In this document: positions 33,555 through 45,424 of the stretch, one piece after another
How positions within the stretch are numbered: the first letter of the stretch is position 1
Layout of the letters: each line of letters opens with the position of its first letter
Source: Rhizomys pruinosus
Taxonomy: Eukaryota > Chordata > Mammalia > Rodentia > Spalacidae
Direction of reading: 5' to 3'
DNA: 64,000 bases
NCBI GenBank assembly: GCA_009823505.1
Contig: VZQC01005904.1
Location: 354,044-418,043 of the forward strand
Notes under the pieces: generated by a model
Database searches by the model: none
What the model was told of the DNA's origin: nothing
The model's input: only the letters and a program-made list of their open reading frames with translations
Position numbers and translations under genes: made by a program

Positions 33555-35885
33555 CTTTGGAATGGAAAGCACTGTCTTTTGCTTTCCTAGAACAGTCTGT
33601 GGAGAAGCCAGTGGGAAGTTTCAGTCACTCTGCAACGTCCAGTGAAATCTCTCCGGAGCCAGAATCAATCAATGCAGAAAAGACAGGCCAAATTTTTTGA
33701 AGCCAAGAGTCAGTTCATAATAAACAGAGCTGTCAGTCTCGAAGCCCCCTGAGTCCAGGGCTCTACTGCAACGCTGAGTATTTTTAGCGCTGGTGCTCTG
33801 GGATTCCAGCTGGCCAGCTTGCACAGACTGCTGGTGAGCATGCTACTGCAGGATCCTGTAGGACACTAGCTTGGGCATAACTGATATAGGACACCCAGCT
33901 GTAGACAGAGAAGCTCCACAACCCGCACAAGGCCAGCCCCTTCACCCCTTGTCAAAGTTTACTTTTTTAATACGGTGAGGAGTATATTGAAGATTCATAA
34001 ACGAAGCCATTTTCTAATAAAATAAACATCATTAAATTAATGGTGAATTAGTGGAAGAATATTTGTTTTCTTTTTCAATGACCCATGGCTGAGGTGTGCA
34101 TTAGAGTGTGCCCATGTGAGGAGCATCTTATTTATTCCTACGCTCTGCCTCCCTGCCTGGCTGAAAGAGGGATTTGCTTCTCTCTGAACATCCAGGCATT
34201 TGCATCCTCCCTGAGGCTGGACTGGTGTTTGCCTTGGGCAGCCTTAGACTTTGTCCTCTGTTCTGTCCACTATACACGGGATTCAGAACTAAGGCAGAAG
34301 ACCCACATTTCCATGAGTGGGTGTGAGAGGCCTGGACTCATCCGTGCAGGTGGACAGTAATGCGTGCGTGCCTTACCAGACTCGGAGTCTCCTTGTGAGC
34401 AGCCGCTTCTTTAAGGATGGGGAGAGGTGTTGGGGCTGCTGACCGGAGGTTTCTCTCATCTCCAGACCTTCACTTTGTTTGGCTGTGAAATAAAGGAAAG
34501 GGCACAACTTTTATCAGTTGTGTTTCAGGGTTGTTTTTTTTCCTTTGGACTTGGAGTGACCATTGTAAGATGTTATTGTTTATTTGGGGACGGTGTGTCC
34601 TAGGATGATTACTATTCTCTGTATTCCTCCATCTTTAAGCTCTCATGCCTCAACCACAGAGAAGGACTGTAATCTGTAATCTGGCCATATGTTTTCTAGC
34701 CCTTTCCCACTTGGACTTTCTTGGGCAGGCAAAGGCTCAGGAAACCTAATTGCTATCAGTGCCTCTGCTCCTGGTATCTCTGATCTTCCTTTTTCACACT
34801 AGGAATTCACTGAACCCTGTGGTGGGGCCGTGAGCTGCTGACTCACTCAGTTATTTGGTCTGCTGCTCAGTTGGGAGTTTTCTGGGTGAAAGCAGGTGGG
34901 CCCAACATGACGTCATTTCCAAGGTTTGATTCACTTCCCAACCCTCCTCCGAACAATCCCACCTGTACCAAACAGAAAGCAAACACCTGTAAGAAGAGAA
35001 GTTACTCTCTGCGGCTGTTAAAAGTTGACTTGATGTCTTGAAAAGCCAACTCCTCTTGGGCTTGACAAAAATGCGTTACTGGAGAAAACCCACGGTGACA
35101 TTTCCTCTCTTCTTCACTTAGAAACAGCCAAACTAAATTAAGTAACAACAACAACAAAAGGTTGTTTCCCACAGGGTTTGCCCGGCTTCTACCACCAGTG
35201 TTCAGCCTGAACCAAAATTCATGCTTGAGTTATTAACTTATGAAAATAGGCACAAAAGGGGGGAAAACGCGCGCAGATCCTCGGCTGTGTTATTAGTCAT
35301 CGCTCCGGCTCAGTGAGTTCCGGCACAAAGGCGTCTTATTCTGCCTGTCAGTATTTCAGTTTGGAACAAAATGCAGCTAGCTCACTAATGGGTTCTGCCT
35401 CATATACCTTTCTGTAATCATTACGTTGCCATTCTCTGTAATTTATCCTGTTTTTCATGAAGAGTGTGTGCATTAGTCAGGAGCGCACATGTCTTGTAAG
35501 TCCCCTTTCATTTGTGGCTGAAAAGAAAGGTCACAAACCTGCCAGTCACTTGGGGAAGTACCCATAATGCACCCATTATGCATTAATCACAGCAATATTT
35601 GGGAAAAGTGGTGGATGACTGTGAATAGATTCTGAAAACCTCGTGAATTGGGACAGTGACATGAACGATGCAGGGAACCTAGAAGCAAATGGGGCCTGGA
35701 ATCTTCAACCCAGCTCACCTTGGCCTCTGTTTGGAGTTCCTGATGGATGATGACATCTCACCCAGCCAATCAGAGATGCCTACTCATGAGCTGAATGGCT
35801 TTAAGTTTCCCGTTTAAATTCCTATACCATTAGCTATGGCCTTTTATTTTTGGTAGTTTCTGACTTGGGCTCAGAAGTCTGCCCC
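33555..35885. other. Longest repeat-poor stretch
   Basis: No SINE, L1 or tandem repeat is visible over about 2.3 kb, the longest such run in the window. It contains AP-1-like and CRE-like sites and CpGs (AAACGCGCGC at about 35,266). No coding sequence is recognisable. Confidence 0.5.
34839..34915. promoter_or_regulatory. AP-1-like and CRE-like sites
   Basis: TGACTCA is at 34,839-34,845 and the palindrome TGACGTCA at 34,908-34,915, within repeat-free DNA. These are consensus bZIP sites. Function is not shown by sequence alone. Confidence 0.35.
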
Positions 35886-35887
35886 CA

Positions 35888-36095
35888 GGGCTGGGGAGAT
35901 GATTCAGTGATCGAGCAGCTCAAGCATGAGAACCACAGTTCAGACCTTAGCACTCATAAAAAGCTAGGTGTGTCAAGGGAAGAAGGGGGGCCCCTCAGCG
36001 CTGACCTCTAGCCCTTACAGGTGCATACATAGACATACATACTTGAATACATGCACCACACACGTGTACAGGCACACATATACAGAATTTTTGGG
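35888..36095 (+). mobile_element. B3-like SINE, diverged
   Basis: GGGCTGGGGAGATGATTCAG opens a tRNA-derived SINE. The end is CA/ACAT-rich. Confidence 0.65.
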
Positions 36096-36924
36096 AAAAA
36101 AAGAGAAGTTCTGACCTATGCTAGTCTGATAACTGCACAGAGGAGTTGAGTGGCACTGTGCTTCTGGAAACCTCAGAACTGGGTATGAAATCAAGGCCTG
36201 TGAATGTTTATTTGGGGGAAAAAATATGACCATGGAAGAAATTATCAAGGCAAAATAAATGGAGAAGAGACATGGAAAGCTGAGACACTTTCAAGATTTT
36301 CCCAAACCAAGTCTGAATTGCTAGAACTGACTGCTAAACAGGTTGCAGGTCTACACGGGGGCTGCTAAACAGATTATAGGTCTACATGGGTCTGGGCAGT
36401 TGCATGCAGGTCCCTTGGGGAGGAGCTCTCAAAGAATTTCATTCAGGCAGAGAGAGGCCAAGGAGCCCTCCCTCCATCGGGACAGCAGTACTTCTCATCA
36501 GCCGGCAGCAGCTGGGAACCCAGTATATCCTTAGTCTTCTTGGAAGTATTAATGGATGTTTTGGTTTTGTTCTTTCTTCTTCATTGAGACAAAGAAAGTT
36601 ATAATCTGCCTCAGGAAGCTGCTCTAACCTCCTAAGCCATGTACTTTTCTAAGCTCATCTGAGCTCAAACCTTCCTATGGGGCTTTCTCCCGTCGGCTGA
36701 CATAAAGCCCCCTCTGTGCCTTTCACTGCACTTAGAGTCCAGTACACAACACCCTGGGAGCCACTGACACAGAAATGAGTACTTGTGCTTATCCTCAACT
36801 TTAGATGGCTTGATAGATACTAAGAAACACAGGAATATTAAATATCCAAGATTAATGTTTCCTGAAGAGGCCACCAGGCTGGACAGAATCAAGAAAGATG
36901 GCACCCCCAAAAGATCTTTCTTTA

Positions 36925-37150
36925 AATTTATTTATTATTTATTTATTCTTATGTGTATGAGTGTTATATTTGCATGTGTATAAGCGTACCCATGTTGTGC
37001 AATGCCCAAGGAAGACAGAAGAGGGCATCAGATCCCCTGGAACTGGAGTTATGAATGGATGTTAGCTGGCATGTGGGTATTAGGATTTGAATCCGAGTCT
37101 TCTGTAAGACTAGCCAGTGCTCTTAACCACTGAGACATATCTCCAGCCCC
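36925..37150 (-). mobile_element. B3/B2 SINE, antisense, diverged
   Basis: CCCCTGGAACTGGAGTTATG and CACTGAGACATATCTCCAG are the reverse complement of B3/B2 motifs. Confidence 0.8.
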
Positions 37151-37204
37151 AACCCCCAGAAGATCTTTACAAACTGCAGTCCAACCCTGTACTTACATTC
37201 CTTG

Positions 37205-37205
<1 letters not shown>

Positions 37206-37236
<31 letters not shown>
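37206..37236 (+). repeat. (TG)n microsatellite
   Basis: About 14 TG units followed by GTGCATG-type variants to about 37,262. Confidence 0.9.
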
Positions 37237-37241
<5 letters not shown>

Positions 37242-37299
37242 ATGTGCATGTGCATGCATGGAGGAGTGCTTGTGCATATGTGTACACATGTATGTTTGT

Positions 37300-37520
37300 G
37301 TAGGCCAGAGATCATCCACGGGTGTTGTTCCTCAGATACTGCCTACCTTATTTTTGAGATAGGGTTTCTCACTGGCCTGGAACTCTCCAAGAAGGCTACA
37401 AGGATTTGCTTGTCCGCTTTCTCAGAGTCCGGCTTTCCCTATGTGGGAGCTAAAGATGGAACTCTGACCCTCATGCTTGTGTGGCCAGTGCTTTACCAAC
37501 AGCTATTTCTCCAGTCCCTC
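37300..37520 (-). mobile_element. B4-like SINE, antisense
   Basis: TTTTTGAGATAGGGTTTCTC and CAACAGCTATTTCTCCAGTC resemble the antisense B4 body and end. Confidence 0.55.
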
Positions 37521-37524
37521 GCCC

Positions 37525-38285
37525 TCCTTTGAACAGCGGATGAACTGAAGCAAAGTGCTTTGGGCAGGCCCACCCCACCAGTGCAGTAGACAGGCTTGAC
37601 CTCCTGAGTCCCATTAATTACAGTATTCCCCCCCCCCAAGACCTTCTTTCCCCCTTTCCCAATGCTAGCACAAAGCTGACTAGAGAAAGACTGGGAACTC
37701 TGGGGTTTACCCAGAGACCACTGAAAAGTGGCACAGGGCCTTTCACGTTGGATCCTAGCTGCAAGGGAATGGTAGTCCCCTGGGACATGGCTCTGTGCTC
37801 CAAGTCACAGTGCCCAGTGAGGATACATCACAGATGGCCCCATGGGTGTGTGCAAGACCTAGGAGGCTGATGAACTGTCAGGTGAGAAGTGTGAGGGCTA
37901 AGCAAGGACTGCTCTCATTAACTCAGATCTGAGCAAACATAATCCACCTTTCCCCACTCCACCTGCATTGTGACCACATGGGCAACAGGCTTCATCTTGC
38001 TAAACGTGTGCCTGTCACCGCATCCCTTCATCCATCTGTAACTGATATGACAATACTGTGAACTGATAAAAATCAGAAGACAAGCCTCTGGGCATGCCTT
38101 CAAGGGATTAGCTAGATTACATTAATTGAGGTAGGAAGACTTGCCTTAACTGTGCATAGCACCATTTCATGGGCTAGGATCCTAGGCTGAATAAGAAGGA
38201 AGAAGCCAGCTGAACACGGCATTCATCTCGTCCTGCTCCAACTGTGGACTAACATGATTAGTTTCTTTCCTTCCTTGTCCCTTTC
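37525..38285. other. Non-repetitive DNA
   Basis: I see no convincing repeat or coding sequence. The end leads into the antisense L1-derived minisatellite. Confidence 0.45.
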
Positions 38286-38290
38286 ACCAT

Positions 38291-38570
38291 ATTAAATGGA
38301 CAGTTGAGTGGTGTTCAGTACATATTAAATGGACAGTGGAGTGGTGTTCAGTACATATTAAATGGACAGCTCAGTGGTGTTCAGTACATATTAAATGGAC
38401 AGCTCAGTGGTGTTCAGTACATATTAAATGGACAGTTGAGTGGTGTTCAGTACATATTAAATGGACAGCTCAGTGGTGTTCAGTACATATTAAATGGACA
38501 GCTCAGTGGTGTTCAGTACATATTAAATGGACAGTTCAGTGGTGTTCAGTACATATTAAATGGACAGTTC
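38291..38570 (+). repeat. 33-base minisatellite, ~8.5 copies
   Basis: Units start ATTAAATGGACAG and end GTGGTGTTCAGTACAT. They differ mainly in a three-base slot after GGACAG (TTG, TGG, CTC, CTC, TTG, CTC, CTC, TTC, TTC). The unit length is a multiple of three, so it yields long open frames of no meaning. The unit derives from an antisense ancient L1 3' UTR. Confidence 0.95.
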
Positions 38571-39870
38571 AAAACCGAAGATCCAAATCTGAGCACATAC
38601 AATTTCAGCCATCTCATATTTGACAAGGGGGCCAAGAAACACAAATGGAGAAAGACAGCATCTTCAGCAGTGGTGTTGGCAAAACTGGATCACAACTTGT
38701 AGAAGAATGAAATTAAACCCTACCTCTCTCACCTGTACAAAAGTCAACTCCAGAGGTTGGAAAGACCTCAACGGGAAACCCCAAACTCTGAAGGTGATAG
38801 AAGAAAAATTGGCAGCAGACTACAAGACATAGGCGAAGGAAAAGACTCCTAAATCAGACAGCAGCTGCACAAGATTAAGGTCGACAATTGACAAATGGGA
38901 ACCTCATCAAACTCAAAAGCTTCTGTACATCAAAAGAAAACATCAAGGAAGTGAAAAGTGAAGAGAAATCCCACAGAAGGGGAGGAAACCTTCACTGCAG
39001 ATACATCTGACAAAGCATTGATTTCCAGAATATATAAACTACTCAAAAAACAAAGAAAAAAGAAAACAACGACCCGCTCAATAGATGGAGCAAAGAACTG
39101 AACAGAGACTTCACAAGTAGGAATTAGAGATGTCTGAGAAACACCTCAAGAACTAGCTCAACATCACTAATCATTAAGGAAATGCAATGAAAACCACTTT
39201 AAGATATCATCTTACTTACCAATAAGACTGGCTAGGATCAAAAAACAAATGATACCAAGTGCTGGAGAGGTTGTGGGGAAAGGGGAACACCATCCACTGC
39301 TGGTGGGAATGTAAACTCATACAGCCACTATGGAAAGCATGTGGAGAACCCTTGGAAGACTGGAATGAACTTGCCACCCGACCCAGCCATACCATCCTGT
39401 GGCTGTACCCTCAAGAGACTTACGCCACCACAGAGAGAACATTACGGCCATGTTTATTGCAGCTCCTCTTCACATAGCAGGAGCTGGGAAAGCGTAAACC
39501 AATAAATTCCCGCTCAACTGAGAGTGGATAGAGAAAATGTGGTACTCTACACAATGGAATTCTATGCGCAGTAAAGAAAAACGACATCAACAAACTTTGC
39601 AGGAAAAATGGCTGGAGCTAGAGGACATCATGCTGAGGAAGTAACACAGTACCCAGAAAAAACAAACGATGCATGGTATCCTCATCTGTTGGTGCTAGTG
39701 TCCAATAACCCAATGTTTGTAAGTATTTCTTGTGTAGGGCCCCCTGAGCTTTGTACAAAGCAGTTGGGCATAATGCATTTTGGAAACAACACAACAACAA
39801 GAAAATACTCATCAAAGAACGTGAACTAAACAGTAACTTCTGCTCAAAAACAGTCAACTTTCCCCATGGA
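38571..39870 (+). mobile_element. L1 ORF2 end and partial 3' UTR inserted in the minisatellite
   Basis: The text tracks L1 ORF2 from before GAAGGTGATAGAAGAAAAAT to the C-terminal stretch CACTGCTGGTGGGAATGTAA, then GTAAGTATTTCTTGTG and the short 3' UTR form. Frameshifts are frequent. The usual 3' terminus (AAGCTTCAATAAAA) is absent. Confidence 0.75.
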
Positions 39871-40140
39871 AAGAAAAAAGATGACAAGTGTCTTCCTGTG
39901 GCTATAACATATCCTAAACACATAGAGGACGTAAGCTTGTGGGCATCAGGTGTGAATTATTCCTCCAAGAGAGAGCTAATAGCCAATATGGTCTCATTTT
40001 AAAACTACATTGTTTTATTATTAGTAGAATTCTAGGTTGGATTTTTTTTTCTTCTTAGACTGTACAAATGTTTCTTACCAATTGTTTCTGTATGGACATG
40101 TCTCTTTTCATAGTGGGCGCATTTTTTTATGGCCTTTTCT

Positions 40141-40294
40141 TTTTTTTTTTTTTTTTTTTTTTTGAGACAGGGTCTCCTATAATCCCCTAGCTGCCTGGAA
40201 CTCCAGCTTGTAGACCAGGCTGGTCCTTGAACTCACAGAGATCCCGCCTCTGCCTCTGGCCTCGGAGTGCTGGATTAAAGGCGTGCGCCACACC
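40141..40294 (-). mobile_element. B1 SINE, antisense
   Basis: A poly(T) run is followed by GAGACAGGGTCTCC and GGATTAAAGGCGTGCGCC. TAGTGGGYGCATTT flanks it on both sides (about 40,112 and 40,301), a probable target-site duplication. Confidence 0.8.
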
Positions 40295-40306
40295 GCCATC
40301 TAGTGG
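40295..40306 (-). promoter_or_regulatory. CTCF-like core motif at a B1 edge
   Basis: GCCATCTAGTGG fits the reverse complement of the CTCF core (GCCMYCTRGTGG) at all 12 positions. It spans the B1 end and its flank. Flanking motif positions and occupancy are unknown. Confidence 0.35.
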
Positions 40307-40639
40307 GTGCATTTATACCTCCTGTGTATTGCTTGGTTTTAAGCAATTGTGGCTGTGGCGTCCCTTGGCTTTGGTGGCCTTTTTTATTCCTTTGTGTTTC
40401 GTGTCCTTTGGGCTGTCCATAGAGCTGACTGGGACCAGTAAATTTGTATTTTTTGCTCAAATTGGAAGAGTTTTTATTACTGATTTCTGCAAAATGATTG
40501 TGGTCTGGTCTCTTCCCTTGAAGACTCCAATTTACATGTGGCCAGACCACCTGAAGTCATCTCACAGTACACTGATATAGTGTTCAGTTTACTCTTATTT
40601 TACCCTGTTGTTTCTTTTTTTGTTTTGTTTTGTTTTTTT

Positions 40640-40783
40640 TTCGAAGACAGGGTCTCCGTCTAGTGCTCCAGCTGGTCCTAAGCTCACTCTGTAGACCGGG
40701 CTGGCCTTGAACTCACAAAAGATCCACCTGCCTCTGCCTCCCAAGTGCTAGGATTAAAGGCGTGTGCCACTACGCCCGGCTTT
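40640..40783 (-). mobile_element. B1 SINE, antisense
   Basis: TTTTTTCGAAGACAGGGTC through GTGCCACTACGCCCGGC is a near-complete antisense B1. Confidence 0.88.
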
Positions 40784-41016
40784 GGCTTCAGTTTTGACAG
40801 TGCCTGCTATCTAACTTCCCTGTTCAAGTCTTCTGCACAGTGTGAATGGCTGTTATTCCATTCCCTGGTATATTTACCTCAGCCATTCATTGGGGATATT
40901 TTCTGGTACCTTTTCACACTTCTATGTCTTCACTTAATGTACTGCTTTCCTCTGTCTTCTTGAGCATATTGAGTGTGTTATATATAAATATATATTTTAA
41001 TGTCATTGTTAAAAAA

Positions 41017-41079
41017 AAATGGACAGTTCAGTGGTGTTCAGTACATATTAAATGGACAGTTCAGTGGTGTTCAGTACAT
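41017..41079 (+). repeat. 33-base minisatellite, downstream two units
   Basis: Two more units of the 38,291-38,570 array (both the TTC variant), resuming after a 2.4 kb insertion. The sequence then continues as the parent L1 text (CACTGCTCTGCAACCC). Confidence 0.92.
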
Positions 41080-41830
41080 GTGCACTGCTCTGCAACCCAC
41101 TCTCCCAGACCTCTTTTTGTCTTGCAAAATTGGAAATCCATACCCACTAAGCCATCCCTCTCATCCTCCCTGCCCAGGCCCTGAGAGCCACCTTTCCACA
41201 TCTCTGTGAAATCCAGTTCTCTGAGTATCTTACATAAATGGAAGTAGCGTCTGTGCTTTTTTCTGTGGCTGATTTCCCTTATCAGAATGGCTTCCTTCTC
41301 ATCTGCACTATAGCTGGGGTCAGCTTCCCACCCCTGTGAGGCTGAAATCCCTCATGTGTGTGCACCTCAGATTGCCCATCTTTTAACTAAATGAATAAGG
41401 CTGTGCATAAGAAAGATGCTGACTTCGGTTCTTCTGGAGATACACTCAGAAGTGGGATTGCTGGGGCCTATGGGAATTCTATTTTTACTTTTTTGAGGAA
41501 CTGCTACAGTGCTTCCCATAGCAACTCTAGCACTCCACTTTGCATATTCACTGACAGTGCACACGTGTTCCAGCTCTACACCCTTCCAATGCCTGTTAGT
41601 TTTCTTTTTTAGACACATCAGGTATTTTGATGGCTACAAATGATAGCTTGTTGTTTCTACTTGCATTTCCCCAATTACAAATGATTTGGGGCAGTTGTTC
41701 ACATGCCTGTTTGCCTTCTGTATACCCTCTTTGAAGAAAAATGGCCATTTAAGTGGTTTGCCCATTTGCGTCTTCGTTGTTGGGTGATAGAAGTTCTTTT
41801 CTCCCCTTCCTTCTAAGAAAGTCAAAGGTC
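41080..41830 (-). mobile_element. Ancient L1M-type 3' end, antisense
   Basis: GAAGTGGGATTGCTGGGGCC, ATTTTTACTTTTTTGAGGAA and TGCATTTCCCCAATTACAAA follow the reverse complement of mammalian-wide L1 3' sequence. It is highly diverged with no intact frame. Confidence 0.75.
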
Positions 41831-42540
41831 AAAGAGATAGAGAACTTTCTCAAGCCTTCAGACAGAGAATGCGCAGTTCTTGTGCAGCAGAGAAAGACTG
41901 ATCCAGGAAATAAGTAGCAGGATCGGTGCCTTCTCCCAGCCAAGGCTGTCCATCAATGTGTCCTGTGGGTTCCTAGCATCAAGTGGCAGATTGCAGTCTG
42001 AAAGCCTTTGGCCAACCCTGGCCGCAGAGAGCCCAGAAGCATGTAATATCCAGTTTAATGATGGTTCCACTTTCTTCTTCTTTCCTCCCTCTAAGGAAAG
42101 GGAGAAAGCAAACTCTGTCGATGGAAAAACACATTTAAATGGATCAGCACAGGGCAGCCATGTGCACATCTGTTCTTAACAGGTTTCAGCTGAAAATACC
42201 TAGATCTGTTTATGTGGAACTAGTTAAATATGATAAGATTACAACTTGGAGGGTAATGATGGAGTTAGGAGTGGAAAGAGAAAAATGGAAAAAAACCCAT
42301 CTACACTCAGTCTATGTCTATACTCCTCACATTTTACCACAAATGTGTTGATTGAGCTGGATCTGCTGTGAATTTAAACAGCCTGAATTATTCAAGATTA
42401 GTCACAAACTCAAGATGTTCCCACAGCCTTTCTACTGCACAGCATCTCCACCTCATCTCCTTGTGAGCAAGGAGACCTTAGCTGGGAAGTTACTCGTGTT
42501 TGAGGATTCTACCTCAGGAGGAAGACAGGGCTTGAACTGT
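41831..42540. other. Non-repetitive DNA
   Basis: No repeat or coding sequence recognised. Open frames of about 100 codons on both strands overlap each other and match nothing I know. Confidence 0.45.
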
Positions 42541-42549
42541 GCCAGCCCG

Positions 42550-42991
42550 TTAGTCAGAGAACACAGAACGCTTTACATAAACAACTTAAACAAAGAAGAG
42601 ATTTCTTTTGGATCACTGTGTCAGAGCTTATGGTTGATTTCATGTACTGTTTCTAGGTCTGTGGTAAGAGCATCCTGGTGGTAGGAGCCGGGGGCAGTGG
42701 TTGCTTACCTCACAGCAGACAGGAAGGGAGGTCCACAATATTGCCCAAGGATAAGCCCTTAGTGATCTGCTTTCTCCAACCAGGATCTACCTCTAAACTT
42801 TCCCTTCACTTCCTCTAATGGCATCAAATTCTGCACCCATCAGCCTTATATGCACAGATGAAGTCAGAGTGCTCAGCCATCCAATCATCTCTCAGCGATT
42901 GATTGTATCCACCCAGGGGACCAAGCCTTCAACAGAGGAGAGTTCTAGAGGAGAATTCTGGAGGAACATCCCATACTCAAACCATAACAGA
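42550..42991 (-). mobile_element. Medium-reiteration rodent repeat, antisense
   Basis: AACACAGAACGCTTTACATA through CATACTCAAACCATAACAG follows the same plan as the inner element at 31,464-31,823. Confidence 0.5.
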
Positions 42992-44130
42992 CCCCCAAGT
43001 CCCTTGAGAAGTGCATGAGTGTGCCACCAGCTGCTTTCTGCAGGCACTGTGCTCTCTTGGCACAACTACATGCTAAAGCCACCCTGTGAACCATGGCAAG
43101 GAGCTGAGCCGAGGCTCTGGGGTCTAGGATGATTTTCCTAGGGACTTGGTGCTTTAGAGGAAAACAGTTTTTCCTTCCACCTACCTGTGCTTTGAGGTAA
43201 GGCTGTGACTTACATCCTCACAAGGCCTGGAAGGAATGGAAGGATCAGGAATGGTAGATAGCTAATAAACAGATTGATTCTGGAGGAAACAGACATTGTG
43301 GACCGAGACACCCTGATGCCTGGTTTTGCAGAGACAGAAATCACTAGAGTTTTACATGATGACTCAGTTACTGAAGCCAAATGAAAACCACACCCTGCTG
43401 TGGTTTGTGAGCCCTGTGTGGGTACCTTGGTGTCCACAGGTAGGAGGAAGGGGATGCATTGGTTTGGGGCACTCCAGGCTCTGCCCATCAGTATTCATGT
43501 CTCCCAGAGGCAAAGAACTGGATTTCAGGCAATAAATGCCAATTCAGTACTCTGGCTCAAATCTTCCTCTGAATGTCACCACACTTCATATCTTGACTCC
43601 ATGGCTTGAAATACTCATTCATCTTCAAACATTTTTTTAATAATTTATCTCTAAAAATCGACACCAGTCTATAAAATGCACCACAGGAATAGCAGTCAAG
43701 TGATCTCAGAAACAATCAGCTGAAATTGACATCTGACAATACACCCCGCACCATGTTCTCCTCCATTCCAGGGGCTGGGCTGGGTTTGGTAAGGGCTTTC
43801 TTTCCTAATGGGCCTCATGCTGTGAACATTCACCCAATTTTGTTTATCAAAACTCATTTTTTTTAATAAGCTGTCCACTGGAAAAAATTGTGAATGGCAG
43901 TTTCATTATACTGATAGTTTTAGAACAAAGAGATATCACTCACAATTTGTGACCTGCTAGATGATACTAAATTTTAATTAAAAAATGTTAATATGTCAAA
44001 CTGATGACAAGGAAGGTACAGCTCCAGGGTTTTTCAAAGAAATCAGGAAGGAAAATATAACTGACAGACTATCAATAACTTGTGCAATGTGACTTTTCAT
44101 GTATCATCTGTGGCTTTTATTTGAGGCTTT
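42992..44130. other. Non-repetitive DNA, AT-rich in the second half
   Basis: I recognise no repeat. 43,600-44,110 is AT-rich with runs such as AAATTTTAATTAAAAAATG but no tandem structure. Confidence 0.45.
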
Positions 44131-44136
44131 CAGTTC

Positions 44137-44287
44137 TGTTTGTTTTTTGAATCAAGGCCTTCCTATGAGGGCCTGACTGGCCTTGAGCTCACTACATAGC
44201 CCAGGCTGGCCTCAAACTGGCAACAGTCTTCCTGCTTCTGTCTCCAAGTACTGGGATTACAGATATTCATGACCAGATGCAGACGTT
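44137..44287 (-). mobile_element. Old B1-type SINE, antisense
   Basis: GCCTGACTGGCCTTGAGCTC, CCCAGGCTGGCCTCAAACT and GGGATTACAGATATTCATGA read as a diverged reverse monomer of the B1/PB1 class. Confidence 0.75.
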
Positions 44288-44784
44288 TTCCGTTTTGAGA
44301 TTATAGAACTGAATCCAAGCTGTGTATAGGTCTATGGAGAAACTTAACGCTGGAATTTAGGAAGAGTAAACTTGTTTCTCTCTGGGCACCTCCAAAGCTC
44401 ATCTTGGAAAAGAACCAATGGCTGCGCTAAAATCTCCCACCTCCCCACACAGCCTCTGCCCCAGGTTATTCTAGAAAAACCCTTGAAAGGAGATTTTTGG
44501 TTTTGTTTTTTTCTGAGCAAGATAGTTGATGGTATTTGTAGGTGATTGACTTAAGAAGGGGGTCTTGGTGGGCCTGTAAGTGGAAGCACGTTTTTCCTGG
44601 CACAGCAGATTAAGCAGTGCAAGGGCAGACACAGATGTTTAACGAAGCCTGAGTGTCATTAATTACAAGAGAATTCTCTTTGAAATCATTCAGTCTCAGA
44701 ACAGGAACACCCAGTGCTCAAACGATGTCAGCACATTGGCTTTGAGAAAGGCCTTCTAAAGCAGTGATGTGTGATCAGTACCCC

Positions 44785-44940
44785 CCCTTTTTTTTGTCTT
44801 TCTGAGACAGGGTCTCCCTGTAGCCCCAGCTGTCCTGGAACTCGCTCTGTAGACCAGGCTGGCCTTGAACTCACAAAGATCCGCCTGCCTCTGCCTCCCA
44901 AGTGCTAGGATTAAAGGCATGCTCCACCACGCCCAGCTGA
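44785..44940 (-). mobile_element. B1 SINE, antisense
   Basis: A poly(T) run, then TTTCTGAGACAGGGTCTCCC through CTCCACCACGCCCAGC. Confidence 0.92.
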
Positions 44941-45424
44941 TTGGTACCCTTTTTTTAAGAAGTCTCCAGTTCATGTCCCAAAGTTCTGTGAAAGAGTAGA
45001 CACATTGCCCCAACCACAGAGCTCGGCATTGTGGCCAGGACCTTTGGGGAACACACATTCACTGGCACATGTCCAAGAAGGAAGTGGCTGCCTGGGTCTC
45101 GGGAGCCCGTGACAACCAGCTTCAAGCTTGGGGCACTGAAGGGACTATAGGACTGCCATATATTTTGAAGCATTTGGGTGTTGGAATCAGAGTATGAGCC
45201 TTGCAGCAACTGCTTCTACCTTGAGCAAGAAGGGACTCAGGAGGAGGATCCAAAGTTAGCCACAAGTTAGAACAGTGCCTGCACCTCCCCCAGGGAAGAG
45301 ACCAGAATACATCCTAAAACCAGGATCCAAACTGAGCCTGGACAGAACCAGAAAGTAGGATAGCTGAGCCACGCTGGGCCCTTAGGGAGGTGCTGGTTTG
45401 AGGTGAACTCACTTCTAAGGCAGA

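Noticed and set aside
38304..38702. 132-codon frame with an 11-residue repeat
   Set aside because: It is a translation of the 33-base minisatellite; several frames stay open for the same reason.
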